Positions 30,493 through 40,518 are shown, counted from the stretch's first letter. The stretch is DNA of 64,000 nucleotides from Psychrobacter sp. I-STPA6b (GCF_020662265.1 NZ_VEWM01000063.1:186001-250000), one strand, 5' to 3'. The notes: generated by a model not told the origin, from the sequence alone. Program-made: numbers and translations.

Positions 30493-31112
30493 TCAATTAA
30501 CTCCTTATAGATGAAAGCACATAAAGTAAAAAGAAAGTTTTAAAGAAAGTATAAAATCATACAAATGCCTACTACCACACAAACAAATAGTGTATAAAAA
30601 CTAAATGATTAATATGTTTTAAGTTAGCGTCATGTTTGATTTGGTTGGTGATGCTTGTTTGGTACGACGACGTTGTGCCATATATTACATAAGGGCTCTC
30701 AAAATACTCATGACTTACCACAGTTAATTTCACTCACTTATGCTTAGCTTTACTACGTTCGTATTCCTTGTACCATACTGGCATTTTTCTCTTATTATAT
30801 ATTTAAAGCTATGTCTTAAACAGTCGTAAAAATCCGATAATATGCTAGTTAGAAATAAATATTAATCTAAAAAGCATATAATACAATCTGTCAATGCAAG
30901 ACATATTTATAAATATACCGTCCATCTAAAAAAATATCTAAATCACACAAATTATGCCCTAGATTTTACCGGATTAAAATGAAATATCCAAATCTATTTT
31001 TAATAAATAGTCCAGAAAAATTTAGTTAAGGTCTCATATTTATAAAACTTATACCAGCGCAAACCTTATTATTACCGATACGCATATAAAACCATGTATC
31101 AACCAAATAGAA
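30493..31112. other. Gene-free region of about 620 bases
   Basis: AT-rich DNA between the histidine kinase (whose promoter it must hold) and tcdA. Only a 20-codon Arg-rich frame on the minus strand (30619-30681) was noticed, without supporting signals. No hairpin, tRNA or repeat was recognised. Confidence 0.5.
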
Positions 31113-32054
31113 TCATAGAGAGGCAATCATCATTAAAGCTTCGCTCACCATCACCATGCCCACAGTAGCTGTAACTGCAACTGCTGAGCCATAGCCACCA
31201 CAATGTAAACCTCCAAGCTGACAATGAGCATCCTGTGGGTTACTAGAAGTCTGGCTGTTTTTATGACTCACTTGCTCTGTTATTGGTGGCTGAGTAGAAT
31301 AAACACAGCGAATACCAAACTTTTCTTTCATCTGGGTATTAATATTCTTTTCATGACGTAGTTTACTGCGTAAACGCGCCAGTAATGGATCTTGATAGCT
31401 GTCTTTTAAATCACTCACCGTCACTTGCAAAGGGTCTGTTTTACCCCCTGCACCCCCTGCACAAATTAGCTTTAACTTATTAAAACGACAGTGCAAAGCG
31501 ATTGCCATTTTTGCAGACATATCATCCGTACAATCCAAAATAATAATACTTCGTTGTTCCTGACGTGCTTGTGTCATTTGTTCACGACTTGGTAGGAGTG
31601 TTGCCACATTTTCCGCAGTCAAAAAATCATCTACTAAGTGTATCTGAACTTGAGGATTAATCTGTTTAATACGCTCAGCCATTACCTCAATTTTACTGCA
31701 TCCAAAAGTGCTATCTAAGGCAGGTAATTGCCGATTGACATTTGATGCGACTAGAACGTCCAAATCCACCAATGTCAATTCACCAACACCTGTTCGTGCT
31801 AGCCCTTCGGCAACCCATGTACCTACACCACCAACACCTATCACATATACATGGGCACGCTCAAAGTTTTGAAATGATGATTGCCCATATAATTTCTGTG
31901 TACCCGCAAAACGACGGTGATATTGAGAGTCTGTTATTTGGGCATTGTCTGTGCTAGACGATAAAAGCTCAGGTAAAGGGCTAGGATCAAAGTTAGAATC
32001 TGACATGGTAGAAATGATATTAACGGCTAATGAATGTTGATTAGAATCTGTCAT
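31113..32054 (-). CDS. tcdA: tRNA threonylcarbamoyladenosine dehydratase (TcdA/CsdL)
   Basis: The protein is an E1-like ATP-binding enzyme that cyclises t6A37 of tRNAs to ct6A. The UBA/ThiF fold is marked by VYVIGVGGVGTWVAEGLART near residue 72, the ATP-binding segment LTLVDLDVLVASNVNRQLPA and IIILDCTDDMSAKMAIALHC. The family block GGAGGKTDPLQVTVSDLKDS and the downstream IRCVYSTQPP confirm TcdA rather than MoeB or ThiF. At 313 residues it is longer than E. coli TcdA mainly by an N-terminal low-complexity extension. It is separated from tatD by about 140 bases. Confidence 0.94.
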   Translation of the reverse strand: MTDSNQHSLAVNIISTMSDSNFDPSPLPELLSSSTDNAQITDSQYHRRFAGTQKLYGQSSFQNFERAHVYVIGVGGVGTWVAEGLARTGVGELTLVDLDVLVASNVNRQLPALDSTFGCSKIEVMAERIKQINPQVQIHLVDDFLTAENVATLLPSREQMTQARQEQRSIIILDCTDDMSAKMAIALHCRFNKLKLICAGGAGGKTDPLQVTVSDLKDSYQDPLLARLRSKLRHEKNINTQMKEKFGIRCVYSTQPPITEQVSHKNSQTSSNPQDAHCQLGGLHCGGYGSAVAVTATVGMVMVSEALMMIASL

Positions 32055-32192
32055 AAAGATATATCGTACATCGTATGTTTATGGCATATGCCTGTATATA
32101 TGAATCTGATAAAGATAACGGATAGTATAGCAGCTAATATAATGCTAGTTTTACTGCAAAAAATATGCCACTATAAAGAGTAAGAAAGTACA

Positions 32193-33134
32193 TTAAGATA
32201 TCAACGGTGGATACTGCCACTGTATTTTGAATGCTTCACAGCTATTTTTCCAAAGCTGATGTGCCAAAGTTTGTCTATCCACAGAAAACATTTCACTTAA
32301 TTGTGCAAAAACATAAGCTAAATTGGCAGGAACATTTGGTTGCTGTGTATCAAGACTGGGCTGATAGCAACTATATGGCAACATGTCTGGACAATCAGTT
32401 TCTAACACCAAACAATCCAATCCATATTTCTCAACAGCACAAGTGATGGCTCGTCGTAGTTTTTTAGCATTGGGGTTGGTAATCTGTCCTGTGACGCCAA
32501 GCTTAAAGCCAAGCTCTACAAACGCCTTCGCCTCCTGCTCACCACCACTAAAGCTATGTGCAATACCACCAAGCTGCTGTGCATCATACTGATGTTCTTT
32601 GAGTATTTTGAGACACTGGGCATGCGCTTTACGAATATGCAAAATGACAGGAAGTTTTTCAGACACTGCCAAATCTAGCTGTGCAATAAAAAATTGCCGT
32701 TGCTTAGCTAAGGCAGAATCCGTTTTAAGAGTGTCCTCATACGTATCCATTCCAATCTCACCGATAGCAATGGGTTGATGTGTTTTCACAAACTCTGCCA
32801 ATAATGGCAAGTCTGTCTGTTGATGCTCATGAATATAAGCAGGATGTAACCCTGCCGCCACATAGACTTGTGGAATAGGCAAGTTTAGATTATCTGTCGC
32901 AGCAGCGAATAACTCTGCCTTTGTCTGTTGCATACGCATAAAATGGCGCTGAACATAACCCACTAATACAAGATGTCGTACGCCACTTTGCCATGCCTGC
33001 GTTGCCAAAGTCACTCTATCATTGGCAAATACAGGCATATCAAAATGGGTATGTGTATCTATTATAGGAATCTCTGAAGATGAATCTATAAAAGTAGGAC
33101 TTAAAGAGGGAGCTAAAGTAGCAACGGTAACCAT
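32193..33134 (-). CDS. TatD-family metal-dependent hydrolase
   Basis: The 313-residue TIM-barrel hydrolase has the metal sites IIDTHTHFDMPVF near residue 24, GEIGMDTY (Glu) near 130, LPVILHIRKAHAQCL (His), IAHSFSGGEQEA (His) and LVLETDCPDMLP (Asp). This matches TatD/YcfH/YjjV deoxyribonucleases; PLP or DNA repair roles are known for relatives, the exact one here is not. The ATG overlaps the stop of the upstream ArsC-like gene by one base (TAATG), implying translational coupling. Confidence 0.93.
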   Translation of the reverse strand: MVTVATLAPSLSPTFIDSSSEIPIIDTHTHFDMPVFANDRVTLATQAWQSGVRHLVLVGYVQRHFMRMQQTKAELFAAATDNLNLPIPQVYVAAGLHPAYIHEHQQTDLPLLAEFVKTHQPIAIGEIGMDTYEDTLKTDSALAKQRQFFIAQLDLAVSEKLPVILHIRKAHAQCLKILKEHQYDAQQLGGIAHSFSGGEQEAKAFVELGFKLGVTGQITNPNAKKLRRAITCAVEKYGLDCLVLETDCPDMLPYSCYQPSLDTQQPNVPANLAYVFAQLSEMFSVDRQTLAHQLWKNSCEAFKIQWQYPPLIS

Positions 33135-33514
33135 TATCTGCTCGACTGGTTAGAAAAAATCTGTGTCCATTCTGCCTCATCATAGCCACATAACAATAAT
33201 TCTTCTTCCTGCCAAGTACCCTCAACAATCGGACGCTTAATCATACTGCTATTTTCTACCAAAAGTTGCATGGCAAAGTTTTCATCATCATCTGCTTGCT
33301 GTTTTTGTTCGTCGCTCAGTTTACGCCACGTCGTACCACGCTTGTTTAACACCTTATCAATGCCCAGTTGCTCACACCAATGGCGCACTTTTTCTATGGT
33401 GATAGCCTGCTTTTTATAATCATAAAACGCATAGTCAACGTCTAACTCATCAAGTTTCGTCAATGCTTTTTTTATCGTACTACACGATTTAATACCATAA
33501 ATGGTTATGCTCAT
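33134..33514 (-). CDS. ArsC/Spx/YffB-like thioredoxin-fold protein
   Basis: The ATG at 33514 (MSITIYGIKSCSTIKKA) has AGGAG eight bases upstream; an upstream open extension to 33559 adds no conserved sequence. The protein of 126 residues has a single N-terminal cysteine in CSTI, the block LNKRGTTWRKL and the cis-proline motif MIKRPIVEG, matching the YffB branch, which lacks the second active-site Cys of thioredoxins. Members are proposed glutathione-dependent reductases, but their substrate is not established. It overlaps tatD by one base. Confidence 0.9.
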   Translation of the reverse strand: MSITIYGIKSCSTIKKALTKLDELDVDYAFYDYKKQAITIEKVRHWCEQLGIDKVLNKRGTTWRKLSDEQKQQADDDENFAMQLLVENSSMIKRPIVEGTWQEEELLLCGYDEAEWTQIFSNQSSR

Positions 33515-33574
33515 AGAATCTCCTATTAAAAAAATTTCGCTAATCATAATTACTATCAATATATAACATATCTT

Positions 33575-34108
33575 TTAAGGCATCGGTATCTCAGTCAACC
33601 CACTACGAAACTTCTGGCAACGCTCAGCATAATGAATGGCAGAGAGTTTAAGTTTGGCAACTTGCTCATCAGTTAAAGTTTTGACCACTTTGGCAGGCGA
33701 CCCCATCACCAATGAGTTATCAGGAATTACTTTTCCTTCTGTCACCAAAGACTTAGCACCAATTAAACAGTTTTTACCAATTTTTGCCCGATTTAATACC
33801 ACTGCGCCGATACCAATCAAACTATTATCACCAACTTCACAACCATGTAACATTGCCAAATGTCCAATGGTCACATAATCACCAATATGTACCTGAATAC
33901 CTGCATCGGTATGAATGACAGCATTTTCCTGCACATTGCTATAATCACCAATATGAATGTGGTCATTATCACCACGGATCACTGCCCCAAACCATACACT
34001 GGCTTGATGACCCAAATATACATCGCCAATGACTTGGGCAGAATCAGCCACCCAGCCTTGATAAGGGCTGGCAAAAGCTGGCGTCTTATCTAAATATTGA
34101 AAAATCAC
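33575..34108 (-). CDS. Gamma-class carbonic anhydrase-like protein (YrdA/PaaY family)
   Basis: The 177-residue protein is a left-handed beta-helix with hexapeptide repeats (VWFGAVIRGDNDHIHIGDYS, then VHIGDYVTIGHLAMLHGCEV). The metal-binding His residues appear in VIHTDAG, TIGHLAML and LHGCEVG, as in gamma carbonic anhydrases. Many members of this family have no proven activity. The start is a GTG with AAGGAG eight bases upstream. It lies 60 bases upstream of the ArsC-like gene and probably forms an operon with it and tatD. Confidence 0.93.
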   Translation of the reverse strand: MIFQYLDKTPAFASPYQGWVADSAQVIGDVYLGHQASVWFGAVIRGDNDHIHIGDYSNVQENAVIHTDAGIQVHIGDYVTIGHLAMLHGCEVGDNSLIGIGAVVLNRAKIGKNCLIGAKSLVTEGKVIPDNSLVMGSPAKVVKTLTDEQVAKLKLSAIHYAERCQKFRSGLTEIPMP

Positions 34109-34281
34109 TACTGACTCCTTGAGTTACACTAACTTAAATCATGGGGCATAGCATGCCCTAATAGCTACATAACAAGCACATATTACCTATATTATATGAC
34201 GGTTTGATACCTTTTATTTTATACAGACTGTTGAGCAGATGAAACATGCACACAAAGCTAGCCCAAATTTTAAATTTCTTG

Positions 34282-34287
34282 TATACT
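34282..34287 (+). promoter_or_regulatory. Candidate -10 element of the carA leader transcript
   Basis: TATACT at 34282-34287 is a good sigma-70 -10 hexamer and would start RNA near 34294, just before the leader hairpin. The -35 element at the expected position is weak. Confidence 0.45.
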
Positions 34288-34305
34288 ACACAAAATCTAT
34301 GCCTG

Positions 34306-34393
34306 AGCGAGCAGACATGATGCGATTACGATTCCAGACCTTCACGTTTAGTGAGTCCCGTAACTCTCATCTTTGATGTCTTCTCGCTTTTTT
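34306..34393 (+). terminator. Attenuator-like stem-loop upstream of carA
   Basis: AGCGAGCAGACA (34306-34317) pairs with TGTCTTCTCGCT (34377-34388), 12 positions with one mismatch, followed directly by six T residues (34388-34393, the first also paired). The loop of 59 bases is occupied by a 19-codon ORF whose start codon begins at the last base of the left arm and whose TGA ends one base before the right arm. Translation would keep the arms apart, suggesting control by ribosome movement. The gap to the carA ribosome-binding site is about 40 bases. Confidence 0.7.
34317..34376 (+). CDS. Putative carA leader peptide (19 aa)
   Basis: The frame reads MMRLRFQTFTFSESRNSHL and stops at TGA. It starts with two adjacent ATGs; the purine-rich GAGCGAGCAG just upstream would be both ribosome-binding site and left stem arm. 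It contains three Arg codons (CGA, CGA, CGT) and one His. I recall that Pseudomonas carAB operons have been described with a short leader peptide and terminator in this position, which would make this the Moraxellaceae counterpart, but I could not check sequence identity. Expression is unproven. Confidence 0.6.
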   Translation: MMRLRFQTFTFSESRNSHL

Positions 34394-34442
34394 ATGGGTT
34401 ATTTTTAGCAAAAAGCACCATTCACAATAGCGGAGGCAAACC

Positions 34443-35684
34443 TTGAATACAGTGGCATCAATGGCAGAAGAAACAGCAGCAATTTTAGCATTGGCAGATG
34501 GTACTATTTTTCGAGGTATCAGCATTGGAGCAATAGGTCACCGTGTTGGTGAAGTGGTGTTTAACACTGCCATGACCGGTTATCAAGAAATCCTCACCGA
34601 CCCAAGCTACGCCAAACAACTTGTTACCCTAACCTATCCACATATTGGCAATACAGGCACCAATACTGAGGACAGCGAGTCAGGCAATATCATAGAAAAA
34701 CATCAAGTCTGGGCAGAAGGTTTGATTATCCGTGATGCCACCTTAGCCACTTCAAATTTTCGTCATAGCGAATCACTCACCGACTATCTAAAACACCATA
34801 ATACCGTTGCCATTGCAGACATTGACACGCGTAAATTGACCCGAATCTTACGTGAAAAAGGCGCTCAACACGGCTGTATCTACACTGCAAAAGAGGGGCA
34901 AACCCTGACTGCAGAAGACGAGCAAAAAGCCATCGAGTTGGCACAAGGCTTTGCAGGGCTAACAGGTATGGACTTGGCGAAAGAATGTTGCCACACTAAA
35001 GGCTTTGAGTGGACAGCAGGTACTTGGGAGCTTGCCGACCGTGGCGTACATGGCAAAGTAGATAGCCAAACTGGTGGCTATTTTAAACAGCTTGGTGAGC
35101 ATATCGAAGAAAAATACAATGTGGTCGCTTATGACTTTGGCACAAAAACCAATATCTTGCGTATGCTCGTTGATAGAGGCTGTAAAGTGACCGTTGTCCC
35201 TGCACAGACACCAATTGCCGATGTACTGGCAATGAATCCAGATGGTATTTTCTTATCCAATGGTCCTGGTGACCCAGCCGCCTGTGACTATGCCATCGAC
35301 AACGTACGTCATATCATTGAGCAAACCAACATCCCAACCTTTGGTATCTGTTTAGGACATCAGTTAGTTGGTCTGGCCAGTGGTGCAAACACCATTAAAA
35401 TGAAGTTTGGTCATCATGGGGCAAACCATCCTGTGCAAGATGTGGACGCAGGTACAGTGATGATTACCAGCCAAAATCATGGCTTTGCTGTCGATGAAGA
35501 TACTCTGCCTGAGAATGTCAAAGTGACCCATCGCTCATTATTTGATGGTTCAAACCAAGGTATTGAGCTAACCAATAAACCTGTATTTAGCTTCCAAGGT
35601 CACCCAGAAGCAAGCCCCGGTCCGCATGATTGTGCCCCATTGTTTGATAAGTTTGTGGCGTTGATGGCAGAGGCTAAGGGTTAA
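34443..35684 (+). CDS. carA: Carbamoyl-phosphate synthase small subunit (glutaminase)
   Basis: CarA supplies ammonia from glutamine to CarB for carbamoyl phosphate, the shared precursor of arginine and pyrimidines. The N-terminal CPSase_sm domain shows [20 protein letters not shown]. The class I amidotransferase triad is present: Cys in [15 protein letters not shown] near residue 300, and His/Glu in [13 protein letters not shown] near 385. The start is TTG, chosen because GGAGG lies six bases upstream; an ATG at 34461 has no site. It is 413 residues, slightly longer than E. coli CarA. It is preceded by the leader and followed after three bases by a secreted-protein gene. Confidence 0.97.
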   Translation: MNTVASMAEETAAILALADGTIFRGISIGAIGHRVGEVVFNTAMTGYQEILTDPSYAKQLVTLTYPHIGNTGTNTEDSESGNIIEKHQVWAEGLIIRDATLATSNFRHSESLTDYLKHHNTVAIADIDTRKLTRILREKGAQHGCIYTAKEGQTLTAEDEQKAIELAQGFAGLTGMDLAKECCHTKGFEWTAGTWELADRGVHGKVDSQTGGYFKQLGEHIEEKYNVVAYDFGTKTNILRMLVDRGCKVTVVPAQTPIADVLAMNPDGIFLSNGPGDPAACDYAIDNVRHIIEQTNIPTFGICLGHQLVGLASGANTIKMKFGHHGANHPVQDVDAGTVMITSQNHGFAVDEDTLPENVKVTHRSLFDGSNQGIELTNKPVFSFQGHPEASPGPHDCAPLFDKFVALMAEAKG

Positions 35685-35687
35685 ACA

Positions 35688-36416
35688 ATGAAGAAATTAA
35701 CATTAGCCATATTACAAGTATCTACCATCAGTGCGTTGCTATTAGCAACGTCTGTACAGGCAGCAGAAAACACTTCTGCTAGACTGGCACAGCAAGAAGC
35801 TGAGGCTGCTAGACTAGCACAGCAAGAGGCTGAAGCTAAGGCTGCTGAACCAGCCAGATTAACTAGACAAAATAATCATACAGCTAACGTAACATCAATC
35901 TATGATAGCTTAGCCATCAATGATGATATTGTACTCACTGATACACAAAAACAAGCCGTGGAATATTTAACAGATGCTTCTGTACAAATAATAGATATTG
36001 GTCAAATCGTAAAAACACAAAGTGGTATAAAACTTTCTTTTCAGAAGCCATCCCAACAAAGCTGTTTAACCGACAAGTTTATGACCAGTGAGGGATATCA
36101 ACAATATCAGCATGATAGAGCTGTTAAGTATGTTGTCTCTAAAACGCCACAACAAATTCAACAAGACATAAAGCTACTGACCCCACAGTTAGTTTCTGCT
36201 TTTCATTCACTTATTGCTAATGGCAATAGGGAAGCTCTAAATGACCCCGCTATCTTATCATTAGCAAGTAACCTAATATATAGCAGCAACTATCAAGACT
36301 TACGAGAATACATTAATTTTAAGCCAGATTTTAGTAAAAATGATGTAGTCAAATATTTTTTATGGTCTATGACTCAATGTGATGTTAGTTTGGATGATTT
36401 AAATAAGTCAGAATAA
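35688..36416 (+). CDS. Secreted protein of unknown function inserted between carA and carB
   Basis: The 242-residue protein has a Sec signal peptide (positively charged start, hydrophobic core, cleavage likely after TSVQA near residue 25). A charged segment with two copies of the decapeptide ARLAQQEAEA follows, then a helical globular region from about residue 65 to the end with two cysteines (CLTDKF, MTQCDV) that could form a disulfide in the periplasm. I do not recognise the fold. It starts three bases after the carA stop and so is probably translationally coupled; carB begins 95 bases later. Its codons are more AT-rich than in carA and carB, hinting at a separate origin. Confidence 0.8.
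   Translation: MKKLTLAILQVSTISALLLATSVQAAENTSARLAQQEAEAARLAQQEAEAKAAEPARLTRQNNHTANVTSIYDSLAINDDIVLTDTQKQAVEYLTDASVQIIDIGQIVKTQSGIKLSFQKPSQQSCLTDKFMTSEGYQQYQHDRAVKYVVSKTPQQIQQDIKLLTPQLVSAFHSLIANGNREALNDPAILSLASNLIYSSNYQDLREYINFKPDFSKNDVVKYFLWSMTQCDVSLDDLNKSE
35778..35837 (+). repeat. 30-bp in-frame tandem repeat (two units)
   Basis: Two adjacent 30-base units encode ARLAQQEAEA twice, with only synonymous differences at three codons. A degenerate third unit follows. Such repeats can change copy number by slippage. Confidence 0.8.
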
Positions 36417-36511
36417 TTACTGGCTAAATAAGTTATTGCCAAATTTAACTAGATATTTAATAAGCAAAATTTAAGCTTTAAAAACTTGAAATCCAAAATT
36501 AAGAGTTAATT

Positions 36512-39500
36512 ATGCCAAAACGTACCGACATTCAAAGTATTTTAATCATTGGTGCAGGTCCTATCGTTATCGGACAAGCCTGTGAGTTTGACTATTCAGG
36601 TGCACAAGCCTGTAAAGCCTTAAAAGAAGAAGGTTACCGAGTTATCCTCGTCAACTCAAACCCTGCCACCATCATGACCGACCCTGTGATGGCAGATGCC
36701 ACCTATATTGAGCCAATCACTTGGCAAACCGTCGAGCAAATCATCGCCAAAGAAAAACCTGATGCCATTTTGCCAACCATGGGTGGACAGACGGCACTTA
36801 ACTGTGCCTTAGATTTGGATAAACATGGTATCTTAGAAAAATATGGCTGTGAGCTTATCGGGGCAACCAAAGATGCCATCGAGATGGCAGAAGACCGTGA
36901 TTTATTTGACCAAGCGATGAAGCGTATTGGGCTTGAGTGTCCGCGTGCCGAAGTTGCCGAAACAATGGACGAAGCCTTTGCCATTCAAGAAACACTGGGT
37001 TTCCCCTGTATCATTCGTCCTTCATTTACCATGGGTGGCTCTGGCGGTGGTATCGCTTATAACCGTGACGAGTTTATCGAGATTTGCGAGCGTGGTTTTG
37101 ATTTATCACCCACCCATCAGTTATTGATTGACGAGTCTTTGATTGGCTGGAAAGAGTATGAGATGGAGGTGGTACGGGACAAAAATGATAACTGTATCAT
37201 CATCTGTTCGATAGAAAACGTTGACCCAATGGGTGTGCATACGGGCGACTCCATCACCGTTGCCCCTGCTCAAACGCTGACTGATAAAGAATACCAAATC
37301 ATGCGTAACGCCTCATTGGCGGTACTTCGTGAAATTGGCGTTGAAACAGGCGGTTCAAACGTGCAGTTTGGGGTTAATCCTGAAACAGGTCGCATGGTAG
37401 TGATTGAGATGAACCCACGGGTAAGCCGTTCATCTGCTTTAGCGTCCAAAGCCACAGGTTTTCCAATTGCTAAAATCGCTGCCAAATTGGCGGTTGGCTA
37501 TACCTTAGATGAGTTGCAAAATGACATCACTGGTGGCAAAACACCTGCCAGCTTTGAGCCTTCCATTGATTATGTGGTCACCAAAATCCCACGCTTTAAC
37601 TTTGAAAAATTCCCACAAGCTGAAAATATTTTATCAACACAGATGAAATCAGTCGGTGAGGTGATGGCAATCGGGCGTAACTTCCAAGAGTCAATGCAAA
37701 AAGCCTTGCGTGGTATGGAAACTGGAGCAAATGGCTTTGATGAGCAAATCGACTTTACCGCCATTAAAGAAGGCAAACTCTCTATTGATAAAGCCCGTGC
37801 CGAAATTAAAAACCGCTTAACCGTCCCTACGCCTGAGCGTATTTTTTACCTTGCCGATGCGTTTCGTTTGGGTATGAGCATGGAAGAAGTGTTCGAATTT
37901 ACCAAAATTGACCCATGGTTTTTGGTACAGATTCAAGATATTGTTAATACCGAAGCTCAAGTTAAATCTTTAGGCTTTGGTGGCTTAACCGCAGAAAATC
38001 TACGCAAATTTAAACGCAAAGGTTTATCAGATTTACGTTTGGCAACCTTACTGGGTATTTCGCAAAAACAATTACGCAAAAAGCGTTGGGACTTAGGCGT
38101 CTATCCGATTTACAAACGGGTAGATACCTGTGCTGCTGAGTTTGCCACTTCGACTGCTTATATGTATTCCAGCTATGATGAAGAGTGTGAAGCAAACCCA
38201 AGCGATAAAAAGAAAATCATGGTTATCGGTGGTGGTCCAAACCGTATCGGACAAGGCATTGAGTTTGATTATTGCTGTGTTCACGCTGCCCTTGCCATGC
38301 GTGCTGATGGCTATGAGACCATCATGGTCAACTGTAACCCAGAAACTGTTTCTACCGATTATGACACCTCAGACCGCCTGTATTTTGAGCCAATCACGCT
38401 TGAGGACGTGCTAGAGATTGTCCGTATCGAACAGCCTGATGGGGTGATTGTGCAGTATGGCGGACAAACGCCACTGAAACTGGCACGTGCATTAGAGTCT
38501 GCAGGGGTCAATATCATCGGTACAAGCCCAGATGCCATTGACCGTGCCGAAGACCGTGAGCGTTTTCAGCACATGATTCATCAGCTCAACCTAAAACAGC
38601 CACCCAATGAGCTGGCAACCAGTATGGAAGATGGCTTGGTTAAAGCCAAAGATGTTGGCTATCCATTGGTGGTACGTCCCTCTTATGTATTGGGTGGTCG
38701 AGCGATGGAAATCGTCTATAACGAAGACGAGTTAAAACACTACTTGCGCACTGCGGTGCAAGCCTCAAACGAAGCACCAGTGCTACTTGACCGCTTTTTA
38801 GATGATGCCATTGAAGTCGATGTGGATTGTGTTAGTGATGGCAACGAGGTGGTGATTGGCGGTATCATGCAGCACATTGAGCAAGCAGGGGTTCACTCTG
38901 GTGACTCAGCATGTTCACTCCCCCCCTACTCGTTATCTGATGAGATTTGTAACACCATGCGTGAGCAAACCATCGCCATGGCAAAAGAGCTGGGCGTGGT
39001 TGGCTTAATGAACGTACAGTTTGCAGTCAAAGACAATACCGTTTATATCTTAGAGGTCAACCCTAGAGCCTCACGTACCATCCCTTATGTGTCTAAGTGT
39101 ATTGGTACTTCATTGGCACAAGTAGCCGCCCGTTGTATGGCTGGCAAGAGCTTGGCTGAGCAAAACTTTACCCAAGAAGTTAAACCGACATTTTATGCGG
39201 TTAAAGAAGCGGTATTCCCATTTGCCAAATTCCCCGGTGTTGACCCTATTTTAAGCCCAGAAATGAAATCAACAGGTGAAGTGATGGGTGTAGGTAAAAC
39301 CTTTGGTGAAGCCTATTATAAGGCCATTATTGGTAGTGGTGAACGCTTGCCAGGTTTACCCGTTGAAGGTGAAACTAAAAAAGTGTTTATCTCAGTACGT
39401 GACAGTGATAAAACCAATATCGTACCGATTGCTAAGCAGCTTGCCGATTATGGTTTTAAATTGGTTGCTACCACAGGTACACAAAAGGTGATTAGTGACG

Positions 39501-39778
39501 CTGGTATCGACTGTACACGTATTAATAAAGTCACCGAAGGGCGACCACATATCGTAGATGCCTTGAAAAATGGTGAAATTGCCCTTATTATCAACACCAC
39601 TGAAGGTAAACAGGCACAAGAGGATTCATTCTCTATTCGCCGTAATGCCTTACAAAGCAAGGTCTTTTATGTGACAACGCTTGGTGCAGCCGATGCGGTG
39701 TGTAAATCTTATGCGATTAAACTGCCGTTTGCGGTTTATAAATTGCAAGATTTACATGCACAAGCCCAAAAAGGCTAA
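36512..39778 (+). CDS. carB: Carbamoyl-phosphate synthase large subunit
   Basis: CarB uses bicarbonate, ammonia and two ATP. The 1088-residue protein shows the two homologous halves, each starting with a Rossmann-like loop ([19 protein letters not shown] near residue 12; [18 protein letters not shown] near 570) and an ATP-grasp domain ([34 protein letters not shown]). The C-terminal MGS allosteric domain ([18 protein letters not shown] onward) is complete. It is full length and intact. It is separated from carA by a secreted-protein gene, an unusual interruption. Downstream are a long hairpin and a terminator. Confidence 0.98.
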   Translation: MPKRTDIQSILIIGAGPIVIGQACEFDYSGAQACKALKEEGYRVILVNSNPATIMTDPVMADATYIEPITWQTVEQIIAKEKPDAILPTMGGQTALNCALDLDKHGILEKYGCELIGATKDAIEMAEDRDLFDQAMKRIGLECPRAEVAETMDEAFAIQETLGFPCIIRPSFTMGGSGGGIAYNRDEFIEICERGFDLSPTHQLLIDESLIGWKEYEMEVVRDKNDNCIIICSIENVDPMGVHTGDSITVAPAQTLTDKEYQIMRNASLAVLREIGVETGGSNVQFGVNPETGRMVVIEMNPRVSRSSALASKATGFPIAKIAAKLAVGYTLDELQNDITGGKTPASFEPSIDYVVTKIPRFNFEKFPQAENILSTQMKSVGEVMAIGRNFQESMQKALRGMETGANGFDEQIDFTAIKEGKLSIDKARAEIKNRLTVPTPERIFYLADAFRLGMSMEEVFEFTKIDPWFLVQIQDIVNTEAQVKSLGFGGLTAENLRKFKRKGLSDLRLATLLGISQKQLRKKRWDLGVYPIYKRVDTCAAEFATSTAYMYSSYDEECEANPSDKKKIMVIGGGPNRIGQGIEFDYCCVHAALAMRADGYETIMVNCNPETVSTDYDTSDRLYFEPITLEDVLEIVRIEQPDGVIVQYGGQTPLKLARALESAGVNIIGTSPDAIDRAEDRERFQHMIHQLNLKQPPNELATSMEDGLVKAKDVGYPLVVRPSYVLGGRAMEIVYNEDELKHYLRTAVQASNEAPVLLDRFLDDAIEVDVDCVSDGNEVVIGGIMQHIEQAGVHSGDSACSLPPYSLSDEICNTMREQTIAMAKELGVVGLMNVQFAVKDNTVYILEVNPRASRTIPYVSKCIGTSLAQVAARCMAGKSLAEQNFTQEVKPTFYAVKEAVFPFAKFPGVDPILSPEMKSTGEVMGVGKTFGEAYYKAIIGSGERLPGLPVEGETKKVFISVRDSDKTNIVPIAKQLADYGFKLVATTGTQKVISDAGIDCTRINKVTEGRPHIVDALKNGEIALIINTTEGKQAQEDSFSIRRNALQSKVFYVTTLGAADAVCKSYAIKLPFAVYKLQDLHAQAQKG

Positions 39779-39808
39779 GAGATTAACATATTCAAAATGG
39801 ACATTCCC

Positions 39809-39857
39809 CTACCTAACTTCTATTATGATAAAAGATGGAGCAATAGAGGTTAGGTAG
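39809..39857 (+). other. Long stem-loop after carB
   Basis: CTACCTAACTTCTATT and AATAGAGGTTAGGTAG pair over 16 positions (one G-U) with a 17-base loop. No T tract follows, so it is probably not an intrinsic terminator; it could stabilise the carB 3' end or be part of a small RNA ending at the terminator at 39988-40015. Confidence 0.5.
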
Positions 39858-39987
39858 AAAGTCACAAAATGCTTATGAAACTATGGCTAAAAGTAGTAGT
39901 TATCAATCAGTTACCTGATTTTGATGACAACTCAAATAAATAACCATAGCTAATTTACATATAGTTTTATCATCCTATTCTCATAGT

Positions 39988-40015
39988 ACACCCCAACTTT
40001 TTTTGGGGTGTTTTA
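39988..40015 (+). terminator. Rho-independent terminator between carB and greA
   Basis: ACACCCC and GGGGTGT form a seven-base stem with a T-rich loop, followed by TTTTATTATTTATT. It overlaps the 5' region of greA, so greA transcription either starts within it or depends on readthrough. Confidence 0.75.
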
Positions 40016-40041
40016 TTATTTATTGTTTAAGGAAAATTGCT

Positions 40042-40518
40042 ATGCAACGCTATCCAATGACACCTCAAGGACACGCTGCTTTAGAAGCTGAGTTAAAGGA
40101 ACTAAAAACCGTCGACCGCCCACGTATTACAGCTTCAATTGCTGAAGCTCGTGAACATGGCGATCTAAAAGAAAATGCTGAATATCACGCCGCCCGTGAA
40201 CAACAAGGCTTTTGTGAAGCCCGTATCCGTGATATTGAAGCAAAGCTTGCTGGTGCACAAGTGATTGACCCTACTACCCTGCCAAAAGAAGGACGTGTGG
40301 TCTTCGGAGTCACTGTGGTTATTGAAAATATGGATACTGAAGAAGAGAAACGCTATAAAATCGTTGGTGATGATGAAGCCGATTTTAAAGCAGGTAAAAT
40401 CTCAGTGAACTCGCCGATTGCTCGTGGCTTGATTGGCAAGTCAGAAGGTGATGAAGCCCGTATCGAAACACCAAGTGGTGTGGTCGAATATGAAATTATG
40501 GAAGTTATTTATGATTAA
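40042..40518 (+). CDS. greA: Transcription elongation factor GreA
   Basis: The 158-residue protein rescues backtracked RNA polymerase by stimulating transcript cleavage. The N-terminal coiled coil begins [20 protein letters not shown], with the acidic tip [23 protein letters not shown] segment ([20 protein letters not shown] here) carrying the Asp/Glu pair. The C-terminal FKBP-like domain contains [22 protein letters not shown] residues ([18 protein letters not shown]). The ATG at 40042 has AAGGAAA upstream; the longer frame to 40003 reads through the preceding terminator and is rejected. Confidence 0.96.
   Translation: MQRYPMTPQGHAALEAELKELKTVDRPRITASIAEAREHGDLKENAEYHAAREQQGFCEARIRDIEAKLAGAQVIDPTTLPKEGRVVFGVTVVIENMDTEEEKRYKIVGDDEADFKAGKISVNSPIARGLIGKSEGDEARIETPSGVVEYEIMEVIYD

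Noticed and set aside
30619..30681. 20-codon Arg/Lys-rich minus-strand frame
   Set aside because: Isolated in a gene-free region, weak translation signals, no associated hairpin or downstream gene to regulate.
34220..34260. Further copy of the TIR element near ACTGTTGAGCAGATGAAAC
   Set aside because: Partial similarity to one end only, without the partner inverted repeat.
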